From Diaporthe sp. PMI_573 (lineage: Eukaryota > Ascomycota > Sordariomycetes > Diaporthales > Diaporthaceae), in NCBI GenBank assembly GCA_021399435.1, contig JAJTUP010000001.1:2666001-2730000 (forward strand): DNA of 64,000 bases, read 5' to 3'. This document shows positions 1 through 11,684 of the stretch, in pieces. The notes below the pieces were generated by a model. That model saw nothing but the letters and a program-made list of their open reading frames with translations. It was not told the DNA's origin and ran no database searches. The first letter of the stretch is position 1. The number at the start of each line of letters is the position of its first letter. The position numbers and the translations under genes were made by a program.

Positions 1-1873
1 TATTCACATGTAATAAAACTCAGGAGGACTGGCCACCATTTCCAGCGTGTGGCTGTGACCTGGAATGGGGCACACAAGAGTGGCCTTCAAGCGCTGAGAT
101 TTGACTCACACCTCGGCCGCTGGAAGCGTAGTGTTGTCCTCCACTCATTTTGGTATCGTTGCGAGTAAAGTTGATGTTTTGATTGTGTATGCGGTGACAG
201 GCGTCCTGAACCCCGATCCGGCGTCGGTTGTGGGTTTTAGGGGGCTTCAAGTCTTGCGAGGCGAGCAGGCAGAGGTGAGATGGGTACAACGGCGGGTTTC
301 TGACGTCAAGCAAGTCGATATGAACAGAGATTAAGCGAACAAAGAGGGTCGCGAACGGGCCGGGACCAGCTTGGGTTTTAAGACAAATGAGTCGTGGAAT
401 GCGGCCGTGTGCCCTTGGTGCGAGGACAATCTCCTGAGGCCAGAGAAAACAAGTCCGTCGCAAGGCTACGCGGGCTTGGCGGGCGATGGACCTGGCTGGC
501 CTGGTTGGCAAACCTGATCACAAGGGCGGGCAGAGAAATTTGATCGAGCAGGTGCGACCTAGACCTTTTTCTTTGACGGGGAGGAGGAGACAGACTGGGG
601 GAGGCAATATGGGCACCAACGCCCAACCGTGCTGACCTTTATCACTTTTACGAGGGAGCCAGGGCAACGGTAACGGTGACGGTGCCTTGGGGTGATTTGA
701 GTTTCCAGCCCAAGGGAATGCGATTGCTGTGACCACGAGATGCGACAGTTGGACGCTGACCCCAGGCTTGGCCGGATTGTTATAAACAAACCAAAACGTA
801 ATGGAAATGCCTCCCCGGGACCCAGCCATGCGGGCGCTGCCGACGTCCAGACTCTTCCCAGCTAGGGCTCACGCTGCCTAAGGATGATCAATCTGCCGAA
901 TCTGCGTCTTGGGACAGCTAATAAGGGCCACTTGACATGCTCGCCTGGGGAGATGGTGTCATTGTCTCCAAGGTGAGCATCCGGGCTGTGAGGCCCTAGG
1001 CTGGCCATCGCCATTCGACACTCGACATCCGGAATTCGCCTGAAAAGTCTGGTGGCAGAAATTGCAAACCATTGGCTGTGTTTGCTGTCGGATAACTTCG
1101 AGGTCCATCACAGAGCTGGTACTACAAGCAAACAATATATATATAGATATATATAGATATGTGTAAATATGGTAAATACGGAGGCAAGGAAGTAGAGAAG
1201 GGAGGAACCCCTCACAACAATGCATCTCTCCAGCCCAACTGCACGGTGAGCCCTCAGGCTTATTTGGCCAACGACCCAACCCAACACCACGTGCTTGGGT
1301 GCATTTCCCCTCCATGTCGCAGCCGGGAAGATCTGCTTGCGGGACACTCCAGTTGCAAACCCGTGCGCTCGGGGCGTCCCAAGTGACGTTGTTCCAGCAG
1401 GGCAGGCAGCCCACTCCTACCCCTCGCCCCACTGATGTGTCGCAGTGGTCCCCTCCCCATTAGTCCCTTGTTTTTCCTTTTTCCAGCTGAGCCAACAGCC
1501 CCAGGACGGATCCAGATGCTCGGTTCTACGCCCCGCCCGTTCATCCTTTTGACTGCTCGGCATCGTTCTTGGCTCATCCCCCCCCTCACAACGCGACCAC
1601 AGCATTGTCATATAGTGCATGTGCTCCAATGTGCTTCAAGCATTCAGGATTCACTCCTTCAACGTCCACGGCCGTGGATTTGTAAGAATCGTGATTTATA
1701 ACGCAGGAATGGCTCAGACCTTGGCGGCCAAATTAGACTTGTATATAAAGTTGGCTGATGATTTGCATCTCAATGGGTCAACTGTGCTTTCGATATATAT
1801 ACGATCTATCATATTGTACAAACAAACCGAGAATCTATTATTTTACAAATATATTTGCAACTGAGAGCCAGCC
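1..1873. other. intergenic, upstream of ridA-like gene
   Basis: No reading frame here looks like a protein; the short open frames are of mixed composition without recognisable motifs. An AT-rich tract around 1134-1161 alternates AT and GATAT. The last 150 bases before the ridA-like start are AT-rich with several TATA-like stretches (about 1740-1860), which could include its promoter and leader. Confidence 0.5.
1134..1161. repeat. AT/GATAT microsatellite
   Basis: Alternating AT dinucleotides interrupted by GATAT units, seen directly. Non-coding. Confidence 0.8.
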
Positions 1874-2350
1874 ATGTCACATCTCCAGTACTACACCTAT
1901 CCAGGCTTCGGGGAATTCGTGAAGGAGCACACACATTACAACCAAGCAGTACGAGTAGGAGACGTGATCGAGGTAGCCGGGCAAGGCACAGAATCTCCCC
2001 CTTTCTCCCGCCACCAAGCCGCGTTCCTAACAAAAAAAAAATCCACCATAGGCGGCTGGGACCGTGAGACACGCGAGGTCGAGCCGGACCTCTTCAAGCA
2101 GATCGACAAGGCTTTCGACAACGTCGAGCACACGCTCAGCCTGGCCGGCACGAGCTGGAAGGACGTCTACGCCGTGAAGCTGTACCACACCACCGACGTT
2201 ACCGAAGAAGCTGTCGGGCACTTTGTCGAAAACATGAGGAAGTACATGCCAGGTCACCAGCCCATTCTAAGTGGTATCGGTGTTGCCAGCCTCGCCTTCG
2301 GGATGAAGGTCGAGATCGAGGTCAGGGCTCACGCGCAGCCGGCGAGATAG
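1874..2350 (+). CDS. RidA/YjgF (L-PSP) family protein, two exons
   Basis: Two-exon gene, 1874-1985 and 2052-2350, giving 136 residues, the usual size of the Rid family. Rid proteins are small trimeric enzymes of the enamine/imine deaminase group, and many subfamilies have unknown substrates. The spliced protein reads VAGQGGWDRET across the junction, as expected for the family, and ends with the conserved MKVEIEV strand. The arginine that marks catalytically proven RidA deaminases just before this strand is not visible (the segment reads GVASLAFGMKVEIEV), so it probably belongs to a Rid subfamily of unknown activity. The intron starts GC rather than GT, is 66 nt long, has a CCTAAC branch-like site, a run of ten A and no stop codon. 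The frame therefore stays open even if the intron is retained (158 residues). Confidence 0.85.
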   Translation: MSHLQYYTYPGFGEFVKEHTHYNQAVRVGDVIEVAGQGTESPPFSRHQAAFLTKKKSTIGGWDRETREVEPDLFKQIDKAFDNVEHTLSLAGTSWKDVYAVKLYHTTDVTEEAVGHFVENMRKYMPGHQPILSGIGVASLAFGMKVEIEVRAHAQPAR

Positions 2351-3331
2351 CGAGATAGGCGCGTGATTTAGCCAGCCCGGGCAGCGTATCTTTGATCTGT
2401 ACGGATTCTTCGAAATTATCACCATGTGTGTAGGGACTTCTGGGGCCAGGCATGGTATGGAGAATTGGTTGCGGCGGGTGTTCAGTCTCAGTACGCCGCA
2501 TGTGTGCGATGGGCTCTATTCATAATGTGCATTTCTCCCTATAATAAATCCAAGGTCATTGGAACACAATCACCTGATTTCCCCATTGGTTGATACTTTT
2601 CTTGGTGCTGCTTGCGTCTTCTTCCCCTTTTATGCTGATTCAAGTGTCTTATGGAGCTGTGGACAGCTTGGACCGGTTGGGTTTCTGAGATGGACTTCGT
2701 AGAAAACCAGCCAGGGAATCGTCATCACTTCTTCCATGAGACAACGTCCGTGATTTTCAGAATTTGTAGCAGCCGTACATGTCTATACCGAGACAGGCTA
2801 TCGTTGAGAACTAACTGAGCATTTCCAACTCTCGGCGGCCTACTCGATTCCTGGAGCAAAACACACGAGCTTTCTCGACATTATTCGCTCACTATATGCC
2901 TGGCGTCAGCCAAAAGACTACTCGATCCAACCCGTTGTTGGCAGGGCGGTATTGTAGATTTACCTTGCACCGTACACCAGGCGCTGACAGCCCAAGGAAC
3001 CAGTATATGTATGCCAGTAAGATGGTGGTCCAATTTACCCTGCGTACAGAGTAAGTAGAACCCATGCAGCCTGGTAATATTCGGACTAAGACTGATTCAA
3101 ATCGGTATATAGCTCTCAGATTTCTCTCAGATTAATGGTATCGGATTGGGAAGTCGATGAGGATCTTTCGAACATCACAAGACCAGATCCCGAAACTGGT
3201 ACCAGACTGAAACAGACAGTACGGAGACAAGTCAAATGGCCCTTCGGTCTGGTGCCGTACGGCTGATATAGAATCCTCGTTAGGGGCTAATACCCCTACG
3301 CAAGGCGGAGAGGTAGGAGACGTATGCCACA
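2351..3331. other. convergent intergenic region (ridA-like / velB 3' ends)
   Basis: About 1 kb between two genes transcribed towards each other. It should hold both 3' untranslated regions. AATAAA-like sequence occurs near 2540 (ATAATAAATCC). No coding potential recognised. Confidence 0.6.
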
Positions 3332-5134
3332 CTACTCGTCGTCGTCGTCGTCTTCACCTCCGCCCGCCTTGCCACCTTCTTTCCTGATCGGGATCTTGAT
3401 ACCCTGGGTTGCGAAACACTTGCTGAGATCTGTGCTATCACATACACCTGGGAACTTCTTGGCCGAGTAGACCTGGAAGACATCGCTGAACACTGAAGCC
3501 AGAATCGGGGCCCTGCCACTCTTCACAGGCACATCATCCTTTTGGTTGGCCGTCGGTTTGACGTCGACAAAGGAAAAACGGAGCCTGGTATTCTGGTTAG
3601 AGTAAAACACAGAAGAGAAGTCCGCAGTCAAATGCCCACAGGGTCATTACGTACCTAAAGGAGCCCTCGGTCCTGACACTCAAGTCCTGCATGACAAACC
3701 AGATACCAATTCTTTCCTTGGTGTCGTGTAGCCTGAAGGCGCTGCCGGCACAGTTCCCGATCAAGTTCCTGGTGAACATGCCCTGGATGCTCGAGCCCGG
3801 AGCTCCTCCAATCGAAAGTCTTTGACCGCCACCCATCCCAGGCTCGAAGACCTGGGGAGGCCGGTACATGGGAGCAAAATCATTGGAATATCCATAGGAA
3901 GGCTGGCCGAATCCATTGGATGCTGGTGGGGCCTGTGGGTAAGATTGCACTACAAATAGTTAGCCTGAGCGGACAGGGCATCTTGAAGACGGTATCTGCG
4001 CTCAGCAAATACCTCGCTCTGCGAGCCACTTACCTTGGGCGTACTGGTTGGGCGCGTAGGGATTGACAGGCGATTGGTGCTGCTGGCTGTAAAGAGTCAT
4101 CTGACCAGGGTGGGGGGCGGGATAAGGGGCGATGTTAGCTGCCCGGTACGGCATGGTCTCGATGTTGTTAAAAGACTCATGGATGGTGGATGATATCGCG
4201 GGAGTGGCTGTCGTGCTTCTAACAAGATTCACTTCCCGTGTGCCTGTTTCGTCCCAGAGGTCTACAGTCACAACATATTGTGCGAAGTCGATAGAGCTTG
4301 GCCAGACGTTAGCATCGGATTTTCGTGTCCGCCCCATTCTCCCGATACTTACTTGACATCGACCTCTCGACCGGTTTGCACGTCTGTGACGACCAGTTTG
4401 AGAGCAGGTGGAGGTGTAAGTGGTCTCCGGTCCTGCCATCGCCGTCAGTCCTGGGTTTGAGGCGCCACGGGGTAGGTCACTGAATTGGGTTACCTTGTCG
4501 CCGAAGCCACACATGCGGGCGCGGATGGGTTGCTGTTCCACCTCGAGACTGTGCCGGCGCGGCGAACATCAGCCTCAGACATCATGACAAGTAATAGTTC
4601 CACAACATGGCCAAGGCGACGAGTATCAAAGTGGAAGCTCGATAAACCTGGGATAAAACTCGGAACCGAGACTTACGAATATCTGCGATTACCAACCACA
4701 GTAGACACGGCTTCTAATCTCGACGTAGCCGCCTCGCCAGCTGCGGGCGGAGGCTGCTGCTGGATAGGTGAGGTCGAGGCCGGGCTTGAGTGCGTGTTCT
4801 GTTGCTGCTGGTGCTGATGAGCAGATGGTGGCGGTGGCTGTTGGTATGGCTGCTGTTGATGCTGGGGAGGCTGTTGCTGGCTTTGCTGTGGCTGTTGTTG
4901 CTGATGGTGAGGCGGCTGGTTCTGGTATGACGAGGGGTGATGTTGATAAGACTGTTGAGGCTGACTATAGCCAGGCGCGGCAGCGTAGGAGGGGCTCCCG
5001 TTGCTTGGAGGTGCCATTGATGGCAAGGGTTGTGGCCGATGATAGTTGCTGCCGTGTTGGTGAGAGGGAGCTGGCAGTTGGTGGGGGTAACTAGGAGGCA
5101 CTGAGCCATTTGGCGTTCTTGTGTACGAGGCCAT
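3332..5134 (-). CDS. velB: velvet-domain regulator VelB (six exons)
   Basis: Exons on the minus strand: 5134-4677, 4548-4494, 4432-4353, 4296-4034, 3949-3655, 3584-3332, all GT-AG and phase-consistent, giving 467 residues. VelB is a fungal transcription regulator that pairs with VeA or VosA and coordinates development, light response and secondary metabolism in the nucleus. Residues 1-152 are disordered and rich in Pro and Gln with CAG/CAA runs. The velvet domain starts with EQQPIRARMCGFGDKDRRP (about 155-173), continues to VDLWDETGTREVNLVR, is interrupted by a Pro/Gln/Tyr-rich insertion of about 90 residues, and resumes with MFTRNLIGNCAGSAFRL to SKCFATQGIKIPIRK. This split domain distinguishes VelB from VosA and VelC. 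The C-terminus is acidic (EDDDDDE). Start chosen at the first ATG of exon 1. Confidence 0.93.
4780..4935 (-). repeat. CAG/CAA-rich polyglutamine-coding tract in velB
   Basis: On the coding strand the tract encodes runs of Gln mixed with Pro and His inside the disordered N-terminus of VelB (about residues 67-118). It contains repeated CAA/CAG codons prone to length change. Confidence 0.8.
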
Positions 5135-8100
5135 CGTGGGTCTCTAGGGCTCTCGGTGCAGAAGTTCTGGCGACCAGGGCGACTCGTCGCAGTTGAAGCA
5201 ACGCACGGAGGGGCGAAGACCGTGGCAGGAAACGATGGCTGCCTGGTAACCAAGTGAAGGCTCGGGTGTGATTGGTTTCGTGTGAATTGTGGTGTGTCGT
5301 GTTATGGACGAGATGAGGAGTCAGTGTCCAGGATGTGGTTGAGAGCGCGTGTATGAGACGATGATTACACAAGAGCGAAGGGCCTCAAGCTGGGAGCGTT
5401 GCCCACGAAACACAGGCGGGATCAGAGCACCAGTACCAAGGAGTCGACGGTCCAGTGTAGCGTGTAGTCCGGTGTGGTCCCGGCGGCGACATAAAGGAAG
5501 CGCGCAGGTGGCGGCGCGAGCTTGACGAGGCTTTGGAGTTGGGGCCCGGGTCGCTGACAGATGGGTGGGTTACTCGGCGCGCTGCATGACGGGATTGTGC
5601 GGTACAATCAAATCAATGTTGTGAAATGGCGCGGAGACAAAGGCGGAGGTGACACTGTCAACCACTCTCGGGCTGATCGCGCTGGTGATATGCAGCAGAG
5701 CGTATAATGAGCACGGGAGGTCGCGCGAGAGAGGGACGGACGTGGGCTGTAAGCGTGGATGTGAGAGCGGGTGCGAGTGTGAGGTTGAACGTGCAGCGTG
5801 CAGCGAGCGTGTGGGTGTGAGTGTGAGTGAGTGTGTGTGGGCGCGCGGGTCGCAGATGCTCAGCCTGGATGTTCAGTCAGATAGCGTAGGGGAGGGTGGT
5901 GGTCGTGGCATTTGACAGGCGCCCAATCCGTGGAGCCAACGAACGGCAGCTACCAAGAGGCAGACTAGCTGACTAGGCAGTTGTATAGGTAGGCCTGGCT
6001 CTTCTTATTGGGTCTCTCTGTCGCTCTCTGCCCCTCCTCTTCTCTCTGTCTCTTGTCTCTGTCTCTGTTGCTCTCCGTCCTGCCTCTTTATTACCTAGCA
6101 GAGAGAAGAGAAGATTGGATGAGAGACCGGGGTCTATCGCATGTGCCATCAGGCACTCCTGGGCACGGTACAGTGCGGTACTTGGATACCTACCTAATGT
6201 ACCAGGTGCCACGCTGCCATAGGCTCTCGCAGGAAAGGGGGTTGCCGTTCTGCTGGGCTTTGGGGGCGACACCGGTGGAGTGGATTGACGCAGTGCTATG
6301 TAGAGTAACTGTACTTGAGGTACTCCGTACCTGCCCTGCCACCGCGCTGGTGGGCACGTAGCTACGGTGCCGGGATACGTGGGGTACCAGCCGACACTAG
6401 GCCCTGTTTGGGCGTGCCTTCCACGGGTGGGCGAAATAAGTACCACAGTAATGGCAGGAATGGCTAGCCCTGGGGAGGTACCACTTGTGCCCACACTGGC
6501 GCGGCCGGTACCTTCCCGTGTACATCCGGGCTTCCAGTTGCCCCAGTTGGCTCGCCAGCCCGAACCCGTGTGCTTGTGCGCACCCACCCGTACCAGCCTT
6601 TTGCCCACGCCCCTTCCATCGCGCTTAAGGAGACAGGCTGTAAGACCCAGGTGGCCATATGTGCGGTACGAGGTTTGTGATGCCATCAGGACGTCGAGGA
6701 TACCTACCTTGGCAGGTATTGCGTTTTTTGAGGGCACGGCCTGATGCCAGGGTGCCCAGCCCCCGTCAACCGTCCCCGTCCCGGGCACCAAAATCTGATG
6801 GTTTGCTCATCTGCCACCGGCCGCGCGCAGCCGGCCCCACCTGGAAGGACGACATATGGCTGGCCATGAATCGGCGGATGGATAAATCAATGAATGGCAT
6901 AAATTTTGTTTCATTGAACAATTACTTGCGGACCTCGGGGAAAACACCACTGTGGCACTAGAAATGTTGCCAAGGCAAAGCCGTCCTCGCGTCGGTCGGC
7001 CTGACAGGTCAAAGGCCATCGCGGTACTAAAAGCTTCTCTGCAACATCCCCCAGGGGCTGGCAATCAGACGACGGATGTGTTCCAGATGTTTTCGGCAAA
7101 CCTCGTCTTGTCAGCGCCGAACTCCGCGGGATGACACCCTGTGCCCTAGCTTTAACGGCCACGACCCAAGCCTCACTCGGTCTGGTAAACGTGGAGGCGA
7201 AACCACCAGGGACAACCGCACCACCACCCACCCCCCATCCAATACAGCGAGACCCTGGCTCGACAGCAACCGAGGGCAGTCAAGGGACTGATTGCCAGAA
7301 AGAGGACGGTGTGCGTGCTCTGCGCAACGCCGAGGTTGCCACTCACAGAGGACTGATCTCCCGTGTCACTTGCACCACTACCGATCTTGGCGGCCTCCTG
7401 TCTATAAGCCCCGGGCCCATCCCACCGGTTACTGCTAGCGAAAAGGGGACGACGTTGTATCACATCGCATACACGTCAAGGCTCCCTTCCCATTCGTCGC
7501 AAACACCCCGTCCCGCATCTGCATCTGCAAGCCACCCCTCTGACATCGTAGTCAATCAGCACTCACCCACCGCCCGGCCGCTGGGGCAGGCCAATCCTGA
7601 TTTTCTTTGCTGTGTCTCGTCGCAGCAGACTGGCAGACTGGACTGGCAGACTGGCCGCTGACAGGCTGGCAGGGCTACAGCAACCATGTCGGAGCCAAGG
7701 CCCTGACACGATCGGCCATTTCACTAACACCACTGCCGGTCTTGGTCCACCGGCCGTGTAGACGCGCATCACCGCCGCTGAGGACCAACCTATACTGCAT
7801 CTACACTTCCTAGCTCGAGGGACGCACTACTCGCTGGTTTCAGCGAGCTTTTGAAACCCAGCATCTAGCTCCACGGCAGCTTTCTCAGCTCTGGCTCCGT
7901 CCCGGACGTCTGAACCGTCGCAACCAAAAATTGTCTCGGTTGATGTCAACATAACCAGCATGTCTAAACTACCATCCTTTAACCGTTTCCTTCGTCAACC
8001 GTCTGTCATCGCCTTTTTTTCGTCTGATGTGGACAAAAGCATGTCAGACCCTTGCATGACACGGCCTTCTCGTCGGGCCATTTGCCGACTTTTGTCTGGC

Positions 8101-9296
8101 CGGCTCGGCCCCGAGAACCGGGCGAGCATGGGTACAGCTGAATGCACACCATATCATTACAGCATTCTCATTGCCGCCAGACCTTGAATGAACTGGACAT
8201 AGTATGTCCGACTGCCTGATCCCCCGCCCCTGCTTCTCTCTTTCGCTTTCTCTTCTCTTTTCACGCATCATCTCACAATACCTCGCATTTAAGCGTAGCT
8301 CATCACACCGGGATCGACATTGCATCAATGGCCAGTTATTCACACAGGGTATAGTTCCTCACTGAAACTCCAGTAGGCTCGGCGGTCAGACGGCTGCACC
8401 CGCTGTCGTCATCTTCCTTGCCCTTCTTTGCTCATACAACACATCATATGACAGTTGTCTGTAATCCTTCTGTTTTTCCCATTAATTTTGCCCATGTCAT
8501 AGATGTGTTCAGGGTAATAATCATGTGTTCTTCATAGAGCACACCCAGCCCTACAAGTATTTTCTCTCGAGGGTCAGCTTTCCCTCATGTCTTGGGGGTT
8601 CATGGTCACGGAAATGGGTATGCCCCCAGCGACAGACTCGGCGGAGCGATCGCAGTCGTTGACTTCTGGTGGCAACAAATCAAAATTTGGGTTGCGACCC
8701 GGTCGATATCATTGACGCGATTGAGCCTGCCTTGAATGCTGGCATTTGGTAGGATCGCTATGCAAGTGATGGTGTCGTCCCAAGTTTATTGGATTCTCAC
8801 CGGTCTTAAATAACCGGAATATAGGGACATCTGATTTTGTTCACATATTCTTCAACACTCGTTCTACCTCTAGAATCGTCTGTGCAACCCTGACGGCACT
8901 GTCGATACAAGTTTCGCACGTTACGACTACTCAAGGCAACAGTTCTGGGTTTGATCTACTGCGTACTGCTGTTCCATTTGTTTATTGGGCTTGTAGGTGT
9001 CAGTCGGTGGTAAACTGGATTTCATATAACGCCTTTTCATCCTTAGAAATGAGGGACGTCACCTCTGAGCTCTGGTACCCACGGTTGCCACTGTCGTTGG
9101 TTCTCAGGAAGACTACAGTAATATTCAGGTTTTGTATGTTAGCTTGCAGATCATGCGGCTGTTTTCGGGGTCATGGGGAGATCATATACGTCCGCCCATC
9201 ACCATATATGTACCGTATACAGGCTCTCCCTATTGAGACAGGATGATTAACCTGTCATCCTTTCAAAATAGAAGAAAAAGAAAAAGAAAGAAAAAA
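5135..9296. other. long non-coding region upstream of velB
   Basis: About 4.2 kb between the velB start and the HET relic. 5135-5640 is likely velB leader and promoter. 5700-5900 is TG/GA-rich, 6000-6110 is a CT-rich tract (TCTCTGTC repeats), and 6150-6800 is unusually dense in GGTAC/GTACC words. Several open frames (for example 5973-6791 on the minus strand) are low-complexity and lack protein motifs. From about 8400 to 9250 composition shifts to AT-rich. No gene recognised; an unrecognised non-coding transcript cannot be excluded. Confidence 0.5.
6150..6800. repeat. GGTAC/GTACC-rich tract
   Basis: Seen directly: words such as CGGTAC, GGTACC, GTACCAG, GTACTCC and TACCTACC recur about every 30-60 bases, far denser than in flanking DNA. 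They are not arranged as a regular tandem array. Function unknown. Confidence 0.55.
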
Positions 9297-9298
9297 CT
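9264..9298. repeat. A-rich GAAAAA repeat
   Basis: Purine tract of AGAAAAAG-type units at the 3' border of the HET relic, seen directly. Confidence 0.7.
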
Positions 9299-11450
9299 AC
9301 AAGTCCTTGGGCTTAATGCCCCATCCGAAGCGTCCGGCCTCGTTAAGCTCGCGCATCCACTCTCCAGAGTCGCCTCCGCCCTCCCCTTCATGGAGCAGTC
9401 TAGGATCTGGAGGGTCATGCCACTCTTGAAACAGACCCGGGTGGCAACACTCACCCCGTCGATCCGTGGCAAGGAACAACAACCCATACAGTCTGCTGCT
9501 TTGGCATTCTAGAATATCAGGAGGCCATAGGTGCCGCCCAGCCTGGCCCTCACGCACAAAGCCTCCTCCGCAGCAGGTGAACGTCCCATAATATCATGTT
9601 GGGCCCCTTGTCCGTCCCGGAAGCCAACTCCCTCGTGATTCGGCCAGCACAAAACATGGCATAATTCGGATCCTTGAACTTAATTGGTCCATATGCTGAT
9701 CCGCGCTTGTTCTTCCACGTTGACCTGAAAGATGCGAATAAGTCTCATTGACAATGTCACCGTACCGGACACCACCTGGCCGAGTATCTGACGATCCCTA
9801 TACTCAATGCGGGTGCCAAGGACCCCCATTCAGCGATTTGCGCGCCGTCTTGTGTACGTGGGACCTGAAGTACCGAGCACTACCCTGTGTAGCCGCCCAG
9901 GACCACGACTGGACGAGCGAATGATGGGGCCCGGCGGTGTCTGAAGGCGTGCGAGAAAGTCCACAGCAGACAGCTTGGCATGTCGTGCTTCCACAGCCCG
10001 GCGGCGTAGTCGGAGTGGCCCAGTCCGTTGGATGTCTACGAGCCTTCTGGCGATGCCGCCTATGGTGACCGGCTTGTCGCTGGGGACGGACAGCTCGCGG
10101 TGGGAGCACATTACGCCTCGACAGACTGTAATAGTTCGGATCAGCTGATTCCGTTTTTGACGAGTGTGTGCAGACACATTTGTTGGGACTGTCCTGCAGA
10201 GTTGGGACCCAGTGGAAAGCTTCATTCTTTCGACCACCCAGCATTATTTACGGACCTTACTCACAGTTGCCCATCTGAACATAGCGCTGGTACTCTCCAG
10301 AGTTGCCGTCACGTAGCCCGTAGGCCTAAATTTCACAAATTAGTTATCGTTCATGATACCGTTGCCACCGAGGCCCTCAAGGAGTGACTAGGTAGGAAGC
10401 GACGATCGACTGACACTCCCACATGAGCTGGTCACATATAAAATTATCAGTCCCCGAGGAACGATATGTTCCTGGAAAATACACACCCTCTTGGTACCGG
10501 GCGCTCGTCCTAGCGCGTGGTATAAAATCTGTGCTCACCCATGGCCTCCAGAGGAGCCTCCTTCATGAAGACGATCGGCTTTGCCTTGTCCCCATACCAG
10601 ACCCATGCCATTTCGGCCGGGCCACGTTCGAAGACACGAGCCTGAAGCGCCGATGCCTCCCAACGGCAGCTCAGGGTGGTGTACTGGTCGCCTCGCGTGC
10701 TATCCTTGCCTGATATCAGCTGGAGGCAGGACTCATCCCTGCCTCCGACATCGATCAGTCAGCTCCGTAGGAGGGCTAGTGCGTCTCGAGCCAGCATTCG
10801 GGGTGATTCCGGTCGCAGTGTACCAGCCACTCTCTGAACTAACGGAAGTTCTTCGTGGACCTAAACGACTCGTCCTATGCTGTGACAGACGCGACTGCTA
10901 TACAAGTGTGAGACAACGAGGCAAGAACAGACGGGGAGACCGCGATTCCACAGCTCTCGGCGCCGGTGACAGCGGCGACAGCCAGAGCACCTCGTCAGGC
11001 GTCGCAAACAGGACCCGCGACTCGTCCTGGGGGTCGACGTGGAACCTGATGCAGGCGATGTCGCCTGCCTTCTCGAACGGTTTGCTCAGTAGCAGCCCCT
11101 TGTTCATCCGCTCACCCGTCCTCCCCGGTCAGATCATTCCCGGGCCACCGGTCGTCGTCGGACAACGTAAGCACCCCCCGGGCTTGCCCACGCAGACCTG
11201 GGCCTGTGCCACCACACAGACGCGTCACCCCGCCGCGGCGGCCGAAGCCATCCTCGGAAGCTGGGTTGGGCGTATCAGAGGCTGCGCACTTGGTCTTCCT
11301 TGTGCTTCGGGTCGAGGCCCTGGCCAGGGTGGTTGATCGTTGTCGTTGACGCGGCGGAGCATGTGGAGGCATGCAGTGCAGAGGGGCGCAATGCAGCCAT
11401 TCATTTCCGTAGTTGCAGAACAATGGGCCTCAATGGCGCTGAGTAGATTG
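9297..11450 (-). pseudogene. HET-domain (heterokaryon incompatibility) gene relic
   Basis: Family fragments appear in the right order on the minus strand but in shifting frames. Around 11360-11390 is LCTACLHMLRR. Around 11107-10970 is a frame with DPQDESRVLFATPDE. Around 10845-10775 is WLVHCDRNHPECW, followed by RLIDVGG. Around 10660 is YTTLSCRW (family YxxLSYRWG). Then come ALQARVFERGP, RELSVPSDKPVTIGGIARR near 10120, AGLWKHDMPSCLLW near 10000, SWSWAA near 9900, and a C-terminal YGLLFLATDRRGE near 9480. Intact HET proteins trigger cell death when incompatible hyphae fuse. I could not find the central WIDALCIIQ-type segment between the YTTLS and ALQAR fragments, so an internal deletion is likely besides frameshifts. 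No full-length protein can be read. Confidence 0.75.
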
Positions 11451-11684
11451 GAAGGAGTGCTGTGTTCCCCAGTCAATGATGATGCTGTTAGCTTACGGGT
11501 TCTGAATGTGTCTGCGCTCCACATGCAGTGGGCACCGCTCCGGGCACTTGCACTTGAACATGCCTGTCGTGCATGAGAGGCTGTTGCACCCGAATTTATG
11601 GATGGAATTTCAAGTCCAACGGGGAAACCCCCATTAACATCTACCTGACCAAACACCACAGGAGTCTTCCACATAGGATGAGAT

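Noticed and set aside
5973..6791. 272-codon open frame on the minus strand
   Set aside because: Composition is biased by the GGTAC- and CT-rich DNA, no protein motif is visible, and both strands are similarly open.
7131..7661. 176-codon open frame on the plus strand
   Set aside because: Thr/Pro/Ser-rich random-looking translation without domains; several overlapping frames are equally open.
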